This document shows, piece after piece, positions 17,775-27,400 of a stretch of 64,000 nucleotides of DNA; the stretch's first letter is position 1; each line of letters opens with the position of its first letter. Source of the DNA: Mesorhizobium sp. (GTDB taxonomy: Bacteria > Pseudomonadota > Alphaproteobacteria > Rhizobiales > Rhizobiaceae); NCBI GenBank assembly GCA_004017275.1, contig SAKE01000002.1, forward strand, positions 251,411 through 315,410. The letters are read 5' to 3'. The position numbers and the translations under genes were made by a program. The notes below the pieces were generated by a model. The model saw only the letters and a program-made list of their open reading frames with translations, had not been told where the DNA came from and made no database searches.

Positions 17775-19975
17775 CAGCCGGACGCTGCGGCGTTCTTCTT
17801 GCGGCGCTTGAACTGCGCGATGCGCTTGGGCGCGTGCGACTTCAGCGCGTCACCCCGTCCCGACAGGCTCGGATTGGTCATGAAATATTCCTGCGCGTTG
17901 AACGGTTCCTCACCCTCCTCCAGCACGACGCGCCGGGAGGTTCCATCAGCCAATACGTCGAAACTTTGCTGATTGTCCATAATGTTGCCCAGCATGATCT
18001 GGCCAAGGATCTGTTCGTGCACAGTTGGATTGGTGATCGGCACCATGGTCTCGACGCGGCGGTCGAGATTGCGTGGCATGAGATCGGCCGAGGAGATGTA
18101 GACGATCGCCTCGTCCGATGGCAGGCCGTGACCGTTGCCGAAGCAATAGATGCGGCTGTGCTCGAGAAAACGGCCGACGATCGATTTGACGCGGATGTTT
18201 TCCGACAGGCCCGGCACCTGCGGCCGCAGGCAGCAGATGCCGCGCACGACAAGATCGATCTCGACGCCGGCGCGGCTGGCGTCATAGAGCGCGTCGATGA
18301 TGATCGGGTCGACGAGCGCATTCATCTTCATCCAGATGCGCGCCGGCCTCCCCTCCACCGCATGGGCAATCTCGTCGGCAATGTGCTTCAGGATACGGCT
18401 TCTCAGCGTGAACGGCGAAATCGCCAACCGCATTTCGTCCGTCGGCTCAGCATAGCCGGTGATGAAATTGAAGAGTTGGGCGACATCGCGGGCAATCGTC
18501 GGATCGGTGGTGAAGAAGGACAGGTCGGTGTAGATGCGCGCCGTGACCGGATGGTAGTTGCCGGTGCCGAGATGCACGTAATTGCGCAGCTTGCCGTCCT
18601 CGCGCCGCACCACCAGCGACATTTTCGCATGTGTCTTCAGTTCGAGGAAGCCGAACACGACCTGCACGCCGGCGCGCTCCAGGTCGCGCGCCCAGCGGAT
18701 GTTGGCTTCCTCGTCGAAGCGCGCCTTGAGCTCGACCAGCGCGGTGACCGACTTGCCGGCCTCGGCCGCGTCGACCAGCGCGCGCACGATCGGGCTGTCG
18801 TTGGAGGTGCGGTAAAGCGTCTGCTTGATCGCCACCACTTCCGGATCGGCCATCGCCTGTCGCAGGAACTGCACCACCACATCGAAAGATTCGTAAGGGT
18901 GATGGACGACGATGTCCTTCTCGCGGATGGCAGCGAAACAGTCGCCGCCATGCTCGCGGATACGCTCGGGAAAACGCGGATTGTAGGGTGTGAATTTCAG
19001 ATCGTCGCGGGGGACGGCGACGATCTCGGAAATCTGGCTGAGCGCCAGCGGCCCGGTGAGCACGCTGATGCGGCTCGACGAGACGCCAAGTTCGCCGGCG
19101 ACGAAGTCGCGCAGTTCGCCAGGCATCAGTCTGTCGAATTCGATACGGATCACCGAACCGCGGCGGCGGCGTTTCAGCGCCGTCTCGAACAGGCGCACCA
19201 GATCTTCCGATTCCTCCTCGACCTCGATATCGCTGTCGCGGATGATACGGAATGTGCCGGAGCCCTTGACCTCATAGCCGGGGAAGAGCTTGCCGATGTA
19301 CAGGCCGACCGCCTCTTCCAGCGGGATGAAGCGGACATGGCGCTTGCGGTCCGGCAGGCGGATGAAGCGCTTCAGCGCCACCGGCAGGCGCAGCAGCGCG
19401 CTCATTTCTTCGCCGTTCTTGCGATGGCGCAATTGCAGCGCCATCGAGAAGCCGAGATTGGGGATGAACGGGAACGGATGCGCCGGGTCGATCGACAGCG
19501 GGGTGAGTACCGGGAACACCTGCTCCTGGAAATGCTCTTCCAGCCAGACCTTCTCGTCCTTGGTCAGCGCATCGCGGGTGATGCTCTCGATGCCTTCCTT
19601 GTTGAGCAGTACGGTGAGCGCCGAAAGGCTCTTCTGCTGGTCTTCCTGCAGCCGCTCGACCTCACGCAGCAGTTGTTCGAGCTGCTGTTCGGGGGTGCGC
19701 CCGTCAGGGCTCTTCAGCACGATGCCTTCGCGCACCTGGCCGGCGAGGCCGGCGACGCGCACCATGAAGAACTCGTCGAGATTGGCGGCGGAGATCGACA
19801 GGAAGCGGACGCGCTCCAGCAGTGGATGGTTGAGGTTCAGCGATTCCTCGAGAACGCGCCGGTTGAACTGCAGCCAGGAAAATTCGCGGTTGACGAAACG
19901 GTCCGGATTGCCGCCTTCCGGGCTTGCCGCCTCGCCGTTGATGAATTCGCTTTGCACCGGCTTCAGTTCGTTCAT
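17774..19975 (-). CDS. ppk: Polyphosphate kinase 1
   Basis: A 733-residue PPK1 that reversibly makes polyphosphate from ATP at the inner membrane. Domains in order: N domain ([17 protein letters not shown]), head domain, and two C-terminal phospholipase-D-like domains. The C domains carry the catalytic histidine segment [11 protein letters not shown] and the second histidine region [13 protein letters not shown], plus HLGTGNYHP. Length is normal for the family. It is the first gene of a two-gene operon with ppx. In the Rhizobiales genomes I recall, ppk follows hdaA on the same strand; here hdaA lies about 28.5 kb to the right. Confidence 0.96.
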   Translation of the reverse strand: MNELKPVQSEFINGEAASPEGGNPDRFVNREFSWLQFNRRVLEESLNLNHPLLERVRFLSISAANLDEFFMVRVAGLAGQVREGIVLKSPDGRTPEQQLEQLLREVERLQEDQQKSLSALTVLLNKEGIESITRDALTKDEKVWLEEHFQEQVFPVLTPLSIDPAHPFPFIPNLGFSMALQLRHRKNGEEMSALLRLPVALKRFIRLPDRKRHVRFIPLEEAVGLYIGKLFPGYEVKGSGTFRIIRDSDIEVEEESEDLVRLFETALKRRRRGSVIRIEFDRLMPGELRDFVAGELGVSSSRISVLTGPLALSQISEIVAVPRDDLKFTPYNPRFPERIREHGGDCFAAIREKDIVVHHPYESFDVVVQFLRQAMADPEVVAIKQTLYRTSNDSPIVRALVDAAEAGKSVTALVELKARFDEEANIRWARDLERAGVQVVFGFLELKTHAKMSLVVRREDGKLRNYVHLGTGNYHPVTARIYTDLSFFTTDPTIARDVAQLFNFITGYAEPTDEMRLAISPFTLRSRILKHIADEIAHAVEGRPARIWMKMNALVDPIIIDALYDASRAGVEIDLVVRGICCLRPQVPGLSENIRVKSIVGRFLEHSRIYCFGNGHGLPSDEAIVYISSADLMPRNLDRRVETMVPITNPTVHEQILGQIMLGNIMDNQQSFDVLADGTSRRVVLEEGEEPFNAQEYFMTNPSLSGRGDALKSHAPKRIAQFKRRKKNAAASG

Positions 19976-19999
19976 GATTCCCGCTCTTCCCGCGCACTG

Positions 20000-20013
20000 G
20001 CCGGTTAACCGGC
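20000..20013. promoter_or_regulatory. 14-bp perfect palindrome in the ppk upstream region
   Basis: GCCGGTTAACCGGC lies 25 bases ahead of the ppk start and about 100 bases ahead of the divergent zinc-finger gene. Perfect symmetry suits a dimeric regulator, but no regulator can be named. Alternatively it could be a small hairpin in the ppk leader. Confidence 0.4.
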
Positions 20014-20117
20014 TTAACTTATCCTCTGACAGGCTTTTGCGACAGTTTCATTTCATCGATCTTGCAAAGAGATGGGTTATGATCCAGATGCAATTCCACG
20101 AGATCAAGGAGATGACG

Positions 20118-20363
20118 ATGGCAGGCGGTTCCATTCCCCATTTTCAGAATGATGCGGGCTATCCGGCGATCGACATCGGCGTCAGGGAATTCATGTGCAC
20201 CGGCGCCAATCCGCCTTTCGACCACCCGCATGTGTTTCTCGACATGGGCGACGACAACGAAAAAGTCTGCCCCTATTGCTCGACGCTGTACCGTTATTCG
20301 CCGAAGCTGAAGGCGACGGAGACGCTGCCGGCCGGCTGTATCTACATCGAACAGGCCGCCTGA
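20118..20363 (+). CDS. Zinc-finger protein of the CHCC/NDUFS6 type
   Basis: An 81-residue protein starting MAGGSIPHFQ, with AAGGAG at 20106-20111. It has the zf-CHCC pattern: Cys27, His36 or His38, Cys51 and Cys54 (CPYC). In mitochondria the homologous domain is the zinc-binding NDUFS6 accessory subunit of complex I, and alphaproteobacteria keep a free-standing copy, so a role in NADH dehydrogenase assembly is likely. An in-frame ATG six bases upstream is too close to the ribosome-binding site. The monooxygenase gene follows after 19 bases. Confidence 0.9.
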   Translation: MAGGSIPHFQNDAGYPAIDIGVREFMCTGANPPFDHPHVFLDMGDDNEKVCPYCSTLYRYSPKLKATETLPAGCIYIEQAA

Positions 20364-20382
20364 TTCTTTCGCGACAAGCCCG

Positions 20383-21636
20383 ATGAACGACACGCGTTCC
20401 CGGCAAGTCGTCATCGCCGGGGCCGGTGTTGCCGGGTTGACCGCAGCGCTTGCGTTCGCCGAACGCGGCTACACGGTACGGGTGTTCGAACAGGCGCAGC
20501 GCCTGGAAGCAGCGGGTGCAGGCATCCAGCTTTCTCCGAACGCAACACGCGTTCTTCGCCAGCTTGGCGTGCTCGACCAGCTGCTGCCGGTCGCGGTGCG
20601 GCCGGAGGCGGTGGAGCTGAAGGACGCCGCGACTTTGCGCGAACTGGCGCGCGTGCCGCTGGGGCAAGCGGCAGAAGCGCGCTGGGGCGCACCCTATCTC
20701 GTCGCTCACAGGGCCGATCTGCAGAGCGCACTGACGGCGCGCGTTGCCGAGGTGCCTGATATTCGTCTCACCACTGGCGCGCGTGTCAGCAGCGTTGTCG
20801 CCGGCTCCCATGGCATCACGGCGACAGCCGAGATCGACGGCAAAGCCATCGAGGCCAAGGGCTTCCTGCTGGTTGGTGCCGATGGCGTCTGGTCGTCGAT
20901 GCGCGGGCTTGTCGATTCGGCCAAGGGGGCGACCTCCGCAAGGAGTTATTTCTCCGGCGAACTGGCCTGGCGTGCCACCATTGTCGCCGACAGCGCTGCC
21001 GGACAAGCCTTTGCAGCGATCGGTGCAACCAATTGCGTCACCACCTTCCTGCATGCCGGCTTCCATATGGTTGCCTATCCCGTCAGCAAAGGCGCTGCCT
21101 TCAATCTCGCAGCCTTCACCAAGGGGGACCGTATCGCCGAGGGCTGGTCGGGCAACGCCGATGCCGGGATCCTGACCGGTGCCCTGCGCGGCACCGCGGC
21201 AGGACTTGCCCGTCTGGTCGAGCAGGCCGGCCCATGGACGGCGTGGCCAATCCATACTGTCAATCCACAACAGTCCTGGACAACACCGACCGGCATCGCG
21301 CTGATCGGTGACGCCGCGCATGCGATGACGCCGTTCGCGGCGCAAGGTGCTGCCATGGCGATCGAGGATGCGGCGACGCTTGCCAATATCATCGCCGACC
21401 TCCCTGCCGATCCGGCGCAAAGTCTTCAGATCTGGGAGAACCTGCGGCGGCCGCGCGTCGCCAGGGTCGCACGTCGCGGCGCCGTTAACCGCCTTGCCTG
21501 GCATGCCACGGGCCCAGTGGCTATCGCGCGCAATCTGTTCCTGAGAATGCGTTCGTCGGAAAAACTCGCGGCTGATTTGGATTGGCTCTATGGCTGGCGG
21601 GCACGGGCCGGGCAAATAGGCTTGAAAGCCAGATAG
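20383..21636 (+). CDS. FAD-dependent aromatic-type monooxygenase
   Basis: A 417-residue flavoprotein hydroxylase of the salicylate hydroxylase/UbiH class. It has the dinucleotide-binding GAGVAGLTAALAF near residue 10, the DG motif in GADGVWSSMRG near residue 165, and the FAD-ribose GD motif in LIGDAAHAMTPFAAQG near residue 305. It uses NAD(P)H and oxygen to hydroxylate an aromatic or similar substrate in the cytoplasm; which one cannot be told. It follows the zinc-finger gene closely and may be cotranscribed, and it ends beside the second 155-bp repeat. Confidence 0.88.
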   Translation: MNDTRSRQVVIAGAGVAGLTAALAFAERGYTVRVFEQAQRLEAAGAGIQLSPNATRVLRQLGVLDQLLPVAVRPEAVELKDAATLRELARVPLGQAAEARWGAPYLVAHRADLQSALTARVAEVPDIRLTTGARVSSVVAGSHGITATAEIDGKAIEAKGFLLVGADGVWSSMRGLVDSAKGATSARSYFSGELAWRATIVADSAAGQAFAAIGATNCVTTFLHAGFHMVAYPVSKGAAFNLAAFTKGDRIAEGWSGNADAGILTGALRGTAAGLARLVEQAGPWTAWPIHTVNPQQSWTTPTGIALIGDAAHAMTPFAAQGAAMAIEDAATLANIIADLPADPAQSLQIWENLRRPRVARVARRGAVNRLAWHATGPVAIARNLFLRMRSSEKLAADLDWLYGWRARAGQIGLKAR

Positions 21637-21651
21637 GTTGGCGGGACAGCG

Positions 21652-21806
21652 CCCCCCTCTGTCCTGCCGGACATCTCCCCCACTTGGGGGGAGATTGGCG
21701 GTTTCGGCGCCTCGCTCTTTCCTGCAGCGTTAGAGATTGGCGAAATCGGCGATGCCAGCCGATCTCCCCCCTTGCGGGGGAGATGTCCGGCAGGACAGAG
21801 GGGGGG
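21652..21806. repeat. 155-bp palindromic intergenic repeat, copy 2
   Basis: The arms at 21652-21691 and 21766-21806 are inverted copies of one another and match the copy near 12.3 kb, including CTCTGTCCTGCCGGACAT, a C-run/G-run inner hairpin and GAGATTGGCGAAA in the centre. The preceding GGCGGGACAGC is also shared. It lies between the convergent ends of the monooxygenase and TIGR02117 genes. Confidence 0.88.
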
Positions 21807-21846
21807 TGACGGAACGCGACGCTTGCCAATTCGCGGAATGCGCACG

Positions 21847-22515
21847 CTAATTATACAGCCGCATCGACAGCCCGAGCGAAGCCGGCAGCGGGTTCCACCA
21901 GCCGGTGCGCAGGCCTGCTGTACGCAAGGCGGCCGCGGTCCAGGTGTTGCAGCCGACCAGCGCATTGAAATGGCCATTGGCCTCGTAGAAGCCGTCGAAG
22001 CTGGAATAGGCCGCATCCTGCACAAGGATCTGACCCTTCGGACCCCGCTGGAAACTCGCATCGGTGAAATCGAGCAGCGCTGCGAATCGATCCTCGCCGA
22101 TATCGAACCCCGCTATGCCCGCGCGCGGTTCGATGATGTCGCCGGCGACATCGACATGCATGACCGACGCGTCGAGGGTCAGTGCCTTCATCACCGGCAC
22201 CGCCTTCAGGTCGGACCATGTCGGTGTCTCCAGGTAGAAAGCGCGGCCGCCCCAGCCGAAGACGATGTAGCGGACCTCCGGACTGTCGGCCGGTATGCCG
22301 GCGTCAGCCAGGAAGCGGAAGCGCCGGCGCACGGCATCGTCGACCGGGATGGCGATGTCGGTGTGGATCGGGTTGCTCAGCACCAGGATGTGGCGCGTCG
22401 CAGCTGGCGTGGCGGCGGCCGCCGGCCACAGCGGTCGCGGCACAAGGGTGCCCGTCGTCACGGCGAGTGCGACGACGATCAGCAGAAGGCCTAGAAACCG
22501 TCCCAGTCTTTTCAC
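21847..22515 (-). CDS. TIGR02117/DUF2459 family exported protein
   Basis: A 222-residue protein with one N-terminal hydrophobic segment (FLGLLLIVVALAVTTGTLV), so anchored in or exported across the inner membrane. The motif NPIHTDIAIPV and later WGGRAFYLETPTW and GCNTWTAAALRTAGL mark the TIGR02117 (DUF2459) family, often linked to urease- or polyhydroxyalkanoate-associated names without experimental proof. The conserved His, Asp and Cys suggest a papain-like or NlpC-like fold, but that is speculation. The aap terminator separates it from the transporter operon. Confidence 0.82.
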   Translation of the reverse strand: MKRLGRFLGLLLIVVALAVTTGTLVPRPLWPAAAATPAATRHILVLSNPIHTDIAIPVDDAVRRRFRFLADAGIPADSPEVRYIVFGWGGRAFYLETPTWSDLKAVPVMKALTLDASVMHVDVAGDIIEPRAGIAGFDIGEDRFAALLDFTDASFQRGPKGQILVQDAAYSSFDGFYEANGHFNALVGCNTWTAAALRTAGLRTGWWNPLPASLGLSMRLYN

Positions 22516-22573
22516 GAAAGGCGGCCCCGCAACGCGCTCCGGCGCGACGAACCGCCGGCCTGCTCTCCATACG

Positions 22574-22605
22574 CAAAAGAGCCCGGCATTGTTTCAGCCG
22601 GGCTC
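22574..22605 (-). terminator. Rho-independent terminator of the aap operon
   Basis: Reading leftward, GAGCCCGGC and GCCGGGCTC form a perfect nine-base stem around a nine-base loop, followed by a T-run (AAAA on the plus strand at 22575-22578). It starts about 20 bases after the aapP stop. Confidence 0.9.
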
Positions 22606-22624
22606 CTCGCAAACATCTAAAGGC

Positions 22625-23428
22625 CTAATGCAGGATCTGCGACAGGAACAGTTTCGTGCGCTCGTGGCGCGGGTGGTCGAAGAACTCGGCCGGCGTGTTC
22701 TGTTCGACAATCTGGCCCTGGTCCATGAAGATCACCCGGTTGGCGACCTTGCGGGCAAAGCCCATCTCGTGGGTGACGCACAGCATGGTCATGCCTTCTT
22801 CGGCAAGGCCAACCATCGTCTCCAGCACTTCCTTGATCATTTCCGGGTCGAGCGCCGAGGTCGGCTCGTCGAACAGCATGATGCGCGGGTTCATGCACAG
22901 CGAGCGGGCGATCGCCACGCGCTGCTGCTGGCCGCCGGACAGCTGGCCGGGATATTTGTGCGCCTGTTCCGGGATCTTGACGCGCTTGAGGAAATGCATG
23001 GCGATTTCCTCGGCCTGCTTCTTCGGCGTCTTGCGCACCCAGATCGGCGCCAGCGTGCAGTTTTCCAGGATGGTCAGATGCGGGAACAGGTTGAAGTGCT
23101 GGAACACCATGCCGACCTCGCGGCGCACCTCGTCGATCTTCTTGAGATCGTTGGTCAGTTCCTTGCCGTCGACGATGATCTTGCCCTTCTGGTGCTCTTC
23201 CAGGCGGTTGATGCAGCGGATCATCGTCGATTTGCCGGAGCCCGAAGGGCCGCAGATGACGATGCGCTCGCCGCGCATCACTTTCAGATTGATGTCCTTC
23301 AGCACATGGAACTCGCCATACCATTTGTGCATGGCGATGATGTCGATGGCGACATCGGTGGTGGAAATCTGCATCTTGGCGGCGTTGACCTTGATCTCTT
23401 CCGCGCTGACGGCATTTTCGGTGGCCAT
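22625..23428 (-). CDS. aapP: General L-amino acid ABC transporter ATPase
   Basis: A 267-residue ATPase that powers uptake by the AapJQMP system. It shows Walker A ([12 protein letters not shown]), Q-loop, the signature [15 protein letters not shown] and Walker B ([13 protein letters not shown]), with the D-loop and switch His ([13 protein letters not shown]). The high identity to rhizobial AapP that I recall, and the downstream terminator, make it the last gene of the operon. The 53-bp hairpin repeat lies between aapM and this gene and may uncouple its expression. Confidence 0.96.
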   Translation of the reverse strand: MATENAVSAEEIKVNAAKMQISTTDVAIDIIAMHKWYGEFHVLKDINLKVMRGERIVICGPSGSGKSTMIRCINRLEEHQKGKIIVDGKELTNDLKKIDEVRREVGMVFQHFNLFPHLTILENCTLAPIWVRKTPKKQAEEIAMHFLKRVKIPEQAHKYPGQLSGGQQQRVAIARSLCMNPRIMLFDEPTSALDPEMIKEVLETMVGLAEEGMTMLCVTHEMGFARKVANRVIFMDQGQIVEQNTPAEFFDHPRHERTKLFLSQILH

Positions 23429-23461
23429 GACGGGATCCCCTTGTTCTTTTATCGTTGGTTA

Positions 23462-23514
23462 TGATGCATGTCGTTACCCCAAAACCGCTATACACTTTTG
23501 GGCGACATGCATCA
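23462..23514. repeat. 53-bp hairpin repeat between aapM and aapP
   Basis: TGATGCATGTCG at 23462-23473 is exactly complementary to CGACATGCATCA at 23503-23514, and inside it CCCAAAA pairs with TTTTGGG. The outer right arm contains the aapM stop codon (TCA at 23512-23514). I recall ATGCATGTCG-type hairpins as recurrent intergenic repeats in Rhizobiales. It could stabilise upstream mRNA or lower aapP translation. Confidence 0.87.
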
Positions 23515-24669
23515 GCGTTTGTGGCCGGTGTCGAGCCGGCGTTCGGTGTACATTGAATAGCGCGACATGCCGAAGCAGAACAGCCAGAAGACGAAAGCCG
23601 CGAAGATCAGGCCGGACCTGGCCGTCTGCGCGGTTGCCCAGTTCGGGTCGGAGAAGTTCTGCTTGACGATGCCGAGCAGGTCGAACATCGAGATGATGAT
23701 GACCAGGCTGGTGTCCTTGAACATGCCGATGAAGGTGTTGACGATGCCCGGGATGACCAGCTTCAGCGCCTGCGGCATGACGATGAAATACATCTTCTGC
23801 CAGTAGCCGAGGCCGAGCGAATCCGCACCTTCATACTGGCCCTTGGGGATCGCCTGCAATCCGCCGCGCACCACTTCGGCCATATAGGCGGCGGCAAACA
23901 GCGACACGCCGATCAAAGCGCGCAGGAACTTGTCGAAGCTGACGCCCTCCGGCAGGAACAGCGGCAGCATGACGCTGGCAAAGAACAAAACGGTGATCAG
24001 CGGGATGCCGCGCACCGTCTCGATGAAGACGACGCACAGCGTCTTGATGATCGGCATCTTGGAGCGGCGGCCGAGCGCCAGCACGATGCCAAGCGGCAGC
24101 GACACGGCAATACCGACGAAAGACAGGCTGAGCGTAACCAGCAGCCCGCCCCACAGCGAGGTCTCGACATGCGGCAGGCCGAACATGCCGCCGACGAGCA
24201 GGATGAAGGCGACGATCGGCAGCACAAAGAACAGCAGAATGGCGTTCAGCCCTTTGCGCGGCACTTTCGGGATGAGCATCGGCACCAGCAGCGCCACGAA
24301 CAGGATGGCGACCAGAATCGGCCGCCAGCGCTCCTCGATCGGATAGCGCCCGACCATGAACTGGCCGAATTTGGCATTGACGAAAGCCCAGCAGGCGCCG
24401 GTCCAGCCATCCGGCTGCACGCCGCCTTGCGCCACCGTGGCGCATACGGTCCGGTCCGGTCCCGTCCACACGGCGTTGATGAACGCCCAATTGATGATTT
24501 GCGGCAGGATCATCGCCACCAATGCGATGCCGACAATGGTCAGAATGGTGTCGCCAGCGGAAGCGATCAGGTTCTTGCGCACCCACGCCCTGAAACCCGT
24601 GACGCCGGCCGGCGCCGGTTGCGCCAGCACCATTTCGGTGCGCACCCAGGACATATCATGTTCTTGCAT
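23512..24669 (-). CDS. aapM: General L-amino acid ABC transporter permease
   Basis: A 385-residue inner-membrane permease of the HisM/GlnP type. The C-terminal half carries the EAA loop ([20 protein letters not shown]) that docks to AapP; the N-terminal extension with extra helices is typical of AapM/BztC. The longer start at 24669 is preceded by GGTGAGG at good distance, whereas the internal ATG (MSWVRTEM) has no site. It follows aapQ after nine bases. The stop codon is embedded in the hairpin repeat. Confidence 0.95.
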   Translation of the reverse strand: MQEHDMSWVRTEMVLAQPAPAGVTGFRAWVRKNLIASAGDTILTIVGIALVAMILPQIINWAFINAVWTGPDRTVCATVAQGGVQPDGWTGACWAFVNAKFGQFMVGRYPIEERWRPILVAILFVALLVPMLIPKVPRKGLNAILLFFVLPIVAFILLVGGMFGLPHVETSLWGGLLVTLSLSFVGIAVSLPLGIVLALGRRSKMPIIKTLCVVFIETVRGIPLITVLFFASVMLPLFLPEGVSFDKFLRALIGVSLFAAAYMAEVVRGGLQAIPKGQYEGADSLGLGYWQKMYFIVMPQALKLVIPGIVNTFIGMFKDTSLVIIISMFDLLGIVKQNFSDPNWATAQTARSGLIFAAFVFWLFCFGMSRYSMYTERRLDTGHKR

Positions 24670-24678
24670 GTCCTTACC

Positions 24679-25866
24679 TCACCTCTCCACCAGCGCCATC
24701 TTGGCGTTGAACCAGTTCATCACGAGCGAGGTCAGGAGGCTGATGGCCAGATAGATCACCATCATGATCACCACGCCCTCGACAGCCTGGCCGGTCTGGT
24801 TCAGCACCGTACCGGCGGTCGCCGTCAGGTCCGGATAGCCGATGGCGATCGCGAGCGACGAGTTCTTGGTCAGGTTGAGATACTGGCTGGTCAGCGGCGG
24901 AATGACGATGCGCATTGCCTGCGGCACGACGACCAGCCGCAGGATCGATCCGGGCCGCAAACCCAACGCACCGGCAGCTTCCGTCTGGCCCCTGCTGACG
25001 CCCCTGATGCCGGCGCGTACGATCTCGGCGATGAAGGCGGCGGTATAGCAGGACAGCGCCAGATATAGCGACAGGAACTCCGGCCTGACCTGGAAGCCAC
25101 CGGTCAGGTTGAAAGTCGATTGCTTCGGGTAATCGAAAGTCAGGGGAAAGCCGCTCAGCGCATAGGCGAGCAGCGGCAGCCCGACGATCAGGGCCAGAGC
25201 AGTCCACAACACAGGGAATTGCTGGCCGGTCGCCATCTGCCGCTGCCGCGCCTTGCGCGCGACGAACCACGCCATGGCGATGCCGACAAGCAGAGCGACG
25301 AAGATCAGCCAGGAGCCGTCGCCCCACACCGCGCGTGGAAAATAGAAACCACGCTGGTTGAGGAAGGAGCCGAACGGCAAATTGATGCTGTCGCGCGGCG
25401 CCGGCAGCACCGCCAGCACGCCGGAATACCAGAAGAAGATGACCAGCAGCGGCGGGATGTTGCGGAACACCTCGACATAGACCGTGCAGATCTTCCGGAT
25501 CAGCCAGTTCTGCGAAAGCCGGCCGATGCCGATGATGAAGCCGATGATTGTCGCGGTGATGATGCCGACGACGGCGACGATCACCGTGTTGAGGAGGCCG
25601 ACCAGAATGGCGCGGCCATAGGTCGAATCCGATGAATAGGCGATGGCGCTCTCGCTGATGTCGAAGCCGGCGCGGCCCTTGAGGAAGCCGAAGCCTGAAG
25701 CGATGTGCAGACGCGTCAGGTTGTCGATGACGTTGTGGGCAATCCACCAGACGCCTGCCACCAGCACGACGACGACCAGCGCCTGGAAGAATATGCCCCG
25801 GACCTTCGGATCGTTGATGAAGGAGCCCCGGCTGGGCTCCTCGCGAAGAACTTCCTGAGATGCCAT
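24679..25866 (-). CDS. aapQ: General L-amino acid ABC transporter permease
   Basis: A 395-residue permease, partner of AapM. The EAA motif is EAAGALGLRPGSILRLVVVPQ-like near residue 310, followed by the usual STAIAIGYPD-type segment (SLAIAIGYPDL). An N-terminal extension with one helix precedes a long periplasmic insertion, as in AapQ/BztB. It forms the membrane channel with AapM for broad-range amino-acid uptake, which in rhizobia also affects symbiosis. A perfect hairpin separates it from aapJ. Confidence 0.95.
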   Translation of the reverse strand: MASQEVLREEPSRGSFINDPKVRGIFFQALVVVVLVAGVWWIAHNVIDNLTRLHIASGFGFLKGRAGFDISESAIAYSSDSTYGRAILVGLLNTVIVAVVGIITATIIGFIIGIGRLSQNWLIRKICTVYVEVFRNIPPLLVIFFWYSGVLAVLPAPRDSINLPFGSFLNQRGFYFPRAVWGDGSWLIFVALLVGIAMAWFVARKARQRQMATGQQFPVLWTALALIVGLPLLAYALSGFPLTFDYPKQSTFNLTGGFQVRPEFLSLYLALSCYTAAFIAEIVRAGIRGVSRGQTEAAGALGLRPGSILRLVVVPQAMRIVIPPLTSQYLNLTKNSSLAIAIGYPDLTATAGTVLNQTGQAVEGVVIMMVIYLAISLLTSLVMNWFNAKMALVER

Positions 25867-25890
25867 TCGACCGTCCCCTGGAAAGAGAAA

Positions 25891-25917
25891 CCGGGAGGCA
25901 GACGACCTGCCTCCCGG
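25891..25917 (-). terminator. Intercistronic hairpin between aapJ and aapQ (partial terminator)
   Basis: CCGGGAGGCAG and its exact complement form an 11-base stem with a five-base loop, followed leftward by TTTCTCTTT. Such a hairpin after a binding-protein gene commonly stabilises the upstream mRNA and reduces read-through, giving more binding protein than permease. Confidence 0.8.
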
Positions 25918-25929
25918 ATCACATTTCGA

Positions 25930-26958
25930 TCAGCGGATCGGCGGAGCGTACTGCAGGCCACCCTTGGTCCACAGCGCGTTGATGCCGCGCGCGATCTTCA
26001 GCGGACTGCCCGAGCCGACATTGCGCTCGAACATTTCGCCGTAATTTCCGACTGCCTTGACGATGTTGACGACCCAGTCGTTGGAGACGCCGAGATCGGT
26101 ACCGATCTTGGTATCGGCTTCCTGGCCGAGCACGCGCTTGATCTCGGGGCTGGCCGAGTTCTTCATTTCATCGACATTGGCCTTGGTTATGCCAAGCTCT
26201 TCAGCCTGCAGCAGTGCGAAATAGGTCCACTTGACGATGTGATACCACTGGTCGTCGCCCTGGCGAACGGCCGGTCCGAGCGGCTCCTTCGAGATGATCT
26301 CGGGCAGCACGACGTGGTCGGCCGGCGATCCCAGCGTCAGGCGAATGCCATAGAGGCCCGACTGGTCGGTGGTGTAGACGTCGCAGCGGCCGGCGTCATA
26401 GGCGGCGTTGACCTCTTCCAGCTTTTCAAAGACGACCGGGTTGTACTCCATCTTGTTGGCTTTGAAATAGTCGGCGAGGTTGAGCTCGGTGGTCGTGCCG
26501 CTCTGCACGCAGACGGCGGCGCCGGAGAGCTGCAATGCCGAATTGACGCCCGGCAGCTTCTTGGCATTGATCATGAAACCCTGGCCGTCATAGTAAGTGA
26601 CGCCGATGAAATTCAGGCCAAGTGCCGTGTCGCGGTTGATGGTCCAGGTGGTGTTGCGCGACAGGATGTCGATCTCGCCGGACTGCAGCGCGGTGAACCG
26701 CTCCTTGGCGCTGAGCGGGGTGAACTTGACCTTGGTGCCGTCACCAAAGACGGCGGCCGCGACAGCGCGGCAGAAATCCGCGTCGATGCCTTGCCAGTCA
26801 CCCTTGTCGTCCGGCGCCGAGAAGCCGGCGAGGCCGGTCGAGACGCCACACTGGATGAAGCCCTTCGCCTTGACGGTGTCGAGCGTGGTTGCCGAGGCGG
26901 CCGACGCCACCAACCCAAGCGTGGCGGCGCCAAGAATGCCGATAGCAATATGTTTCAT
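25930..26958 (-). CDS. aapJ: General L-amino acid ABC transporter periplasmic binding protein
   Basis: A 342-residue solute-binding protein with a Sec signal peptide (KHIAIGILGAATLGLVASAA, cleavage near ASA-TT). SBP_bac_3 features include VKAKGFIQCGVSTGLAGFS and GIDADFCRAVAAAVFGD, and the FTPLSAKERFTALQSGEIDI segment. It delivers amino acids to AapQM. The start is the ATG at 26956-26958 (MKHIAIGIL); the frame is open further upstream but lacks homology there. It heads the operon. Confidence 0.96.
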   Translation of the reverse strand: MKHIAIGILGAATLGLVASAASATTLDTVKAKGFIQCGVSTGLAGFSAPDDKGDWQGIDADFCRAVAAAVFGDGTKVKFTPLSAKERFTALQSGEIDILSRNTTWTINRDTALGLNFIGVTYYDGQGFMINAKKLPGVNSALQLSGAAVCVQSGTTTELNLADYFKANKMEYNPVVFEKLEEVNAAYDAGRCDVYTTDQSGLYGIRLTLGSPADHVVLPEIISKEPLGPAVRQGDDQWYHIVKWTYFALLQAEELGITKANVDEMKNSASPEIKRVLGQEADTKIGTDLGVSNDWVVNIVKAVGNYGEMFERNVGSGSPLKIARGINALWTKGGLQYAPPIR

Positions 26959-27400
26959 GACCCACAGACCCTTTTCTCTGTTTTCCAGGGGCAAACCCTG
27001 ATCTTTTTTCCCGCGTGAACGCAGCTCCCATCCCGGCCCATTCCCGGTGCCCCGCATCGTAACCGACGCGCCGCCTCCCATTCACGAATGTCATCGAAGG
27101 CGATAATTCTCGTGAGGTCAAGGGAAATGACCGAAACCCAAAGAGTTTGAAAACCGATTGCCGCAAATGCCTGATTTACAGACAAACACGCCCGCGATTT
27201 AGTCAGCAGCGCGAATAAAGTCGGCAAAGCTCATTCAATGCCAATACGGGGCCAATACGGGCCGCGGCAGCTAAATCCATCCCAGCTAATACCACGGCGT
27301 TGTTGACCTCAGTGCGTCATGAATTGCCATCTCAGAAGACTGTCATCTGACGGGATACCGGGCGGTTGCAGGCCAATACCACCGGTCACGATGAATGTTC
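26959..27400. promoter_or_regulatory. aap promoter region; no gene seen
   Basis: A 440-base gap upstream of aapJ that also follows the DUF2182 gene. It holds a close direct repeat of CCAATACGGG (about 27240-27261) and otherwise nothing recognisable. The aap promoter must lie in its left part, where AAAAACCGATTGCC-like and other moderately AT-rich tracts occur, but no confident promoter boxes can be assigned. Confidence 0.4.

Noticed and set aside
17834..20008. A 724-residue rightward open frame opposite ppk.
   Set aside because: ppk is certain by motif, and the antisense translation has no domain features.
20020..20062. Pho box for ppk (two CTGTC-like units on the leftward strand).
   Set aside because: The units are 13 bases apart, not the 11 expected for a Pho box, and the second half of each unit is poor.
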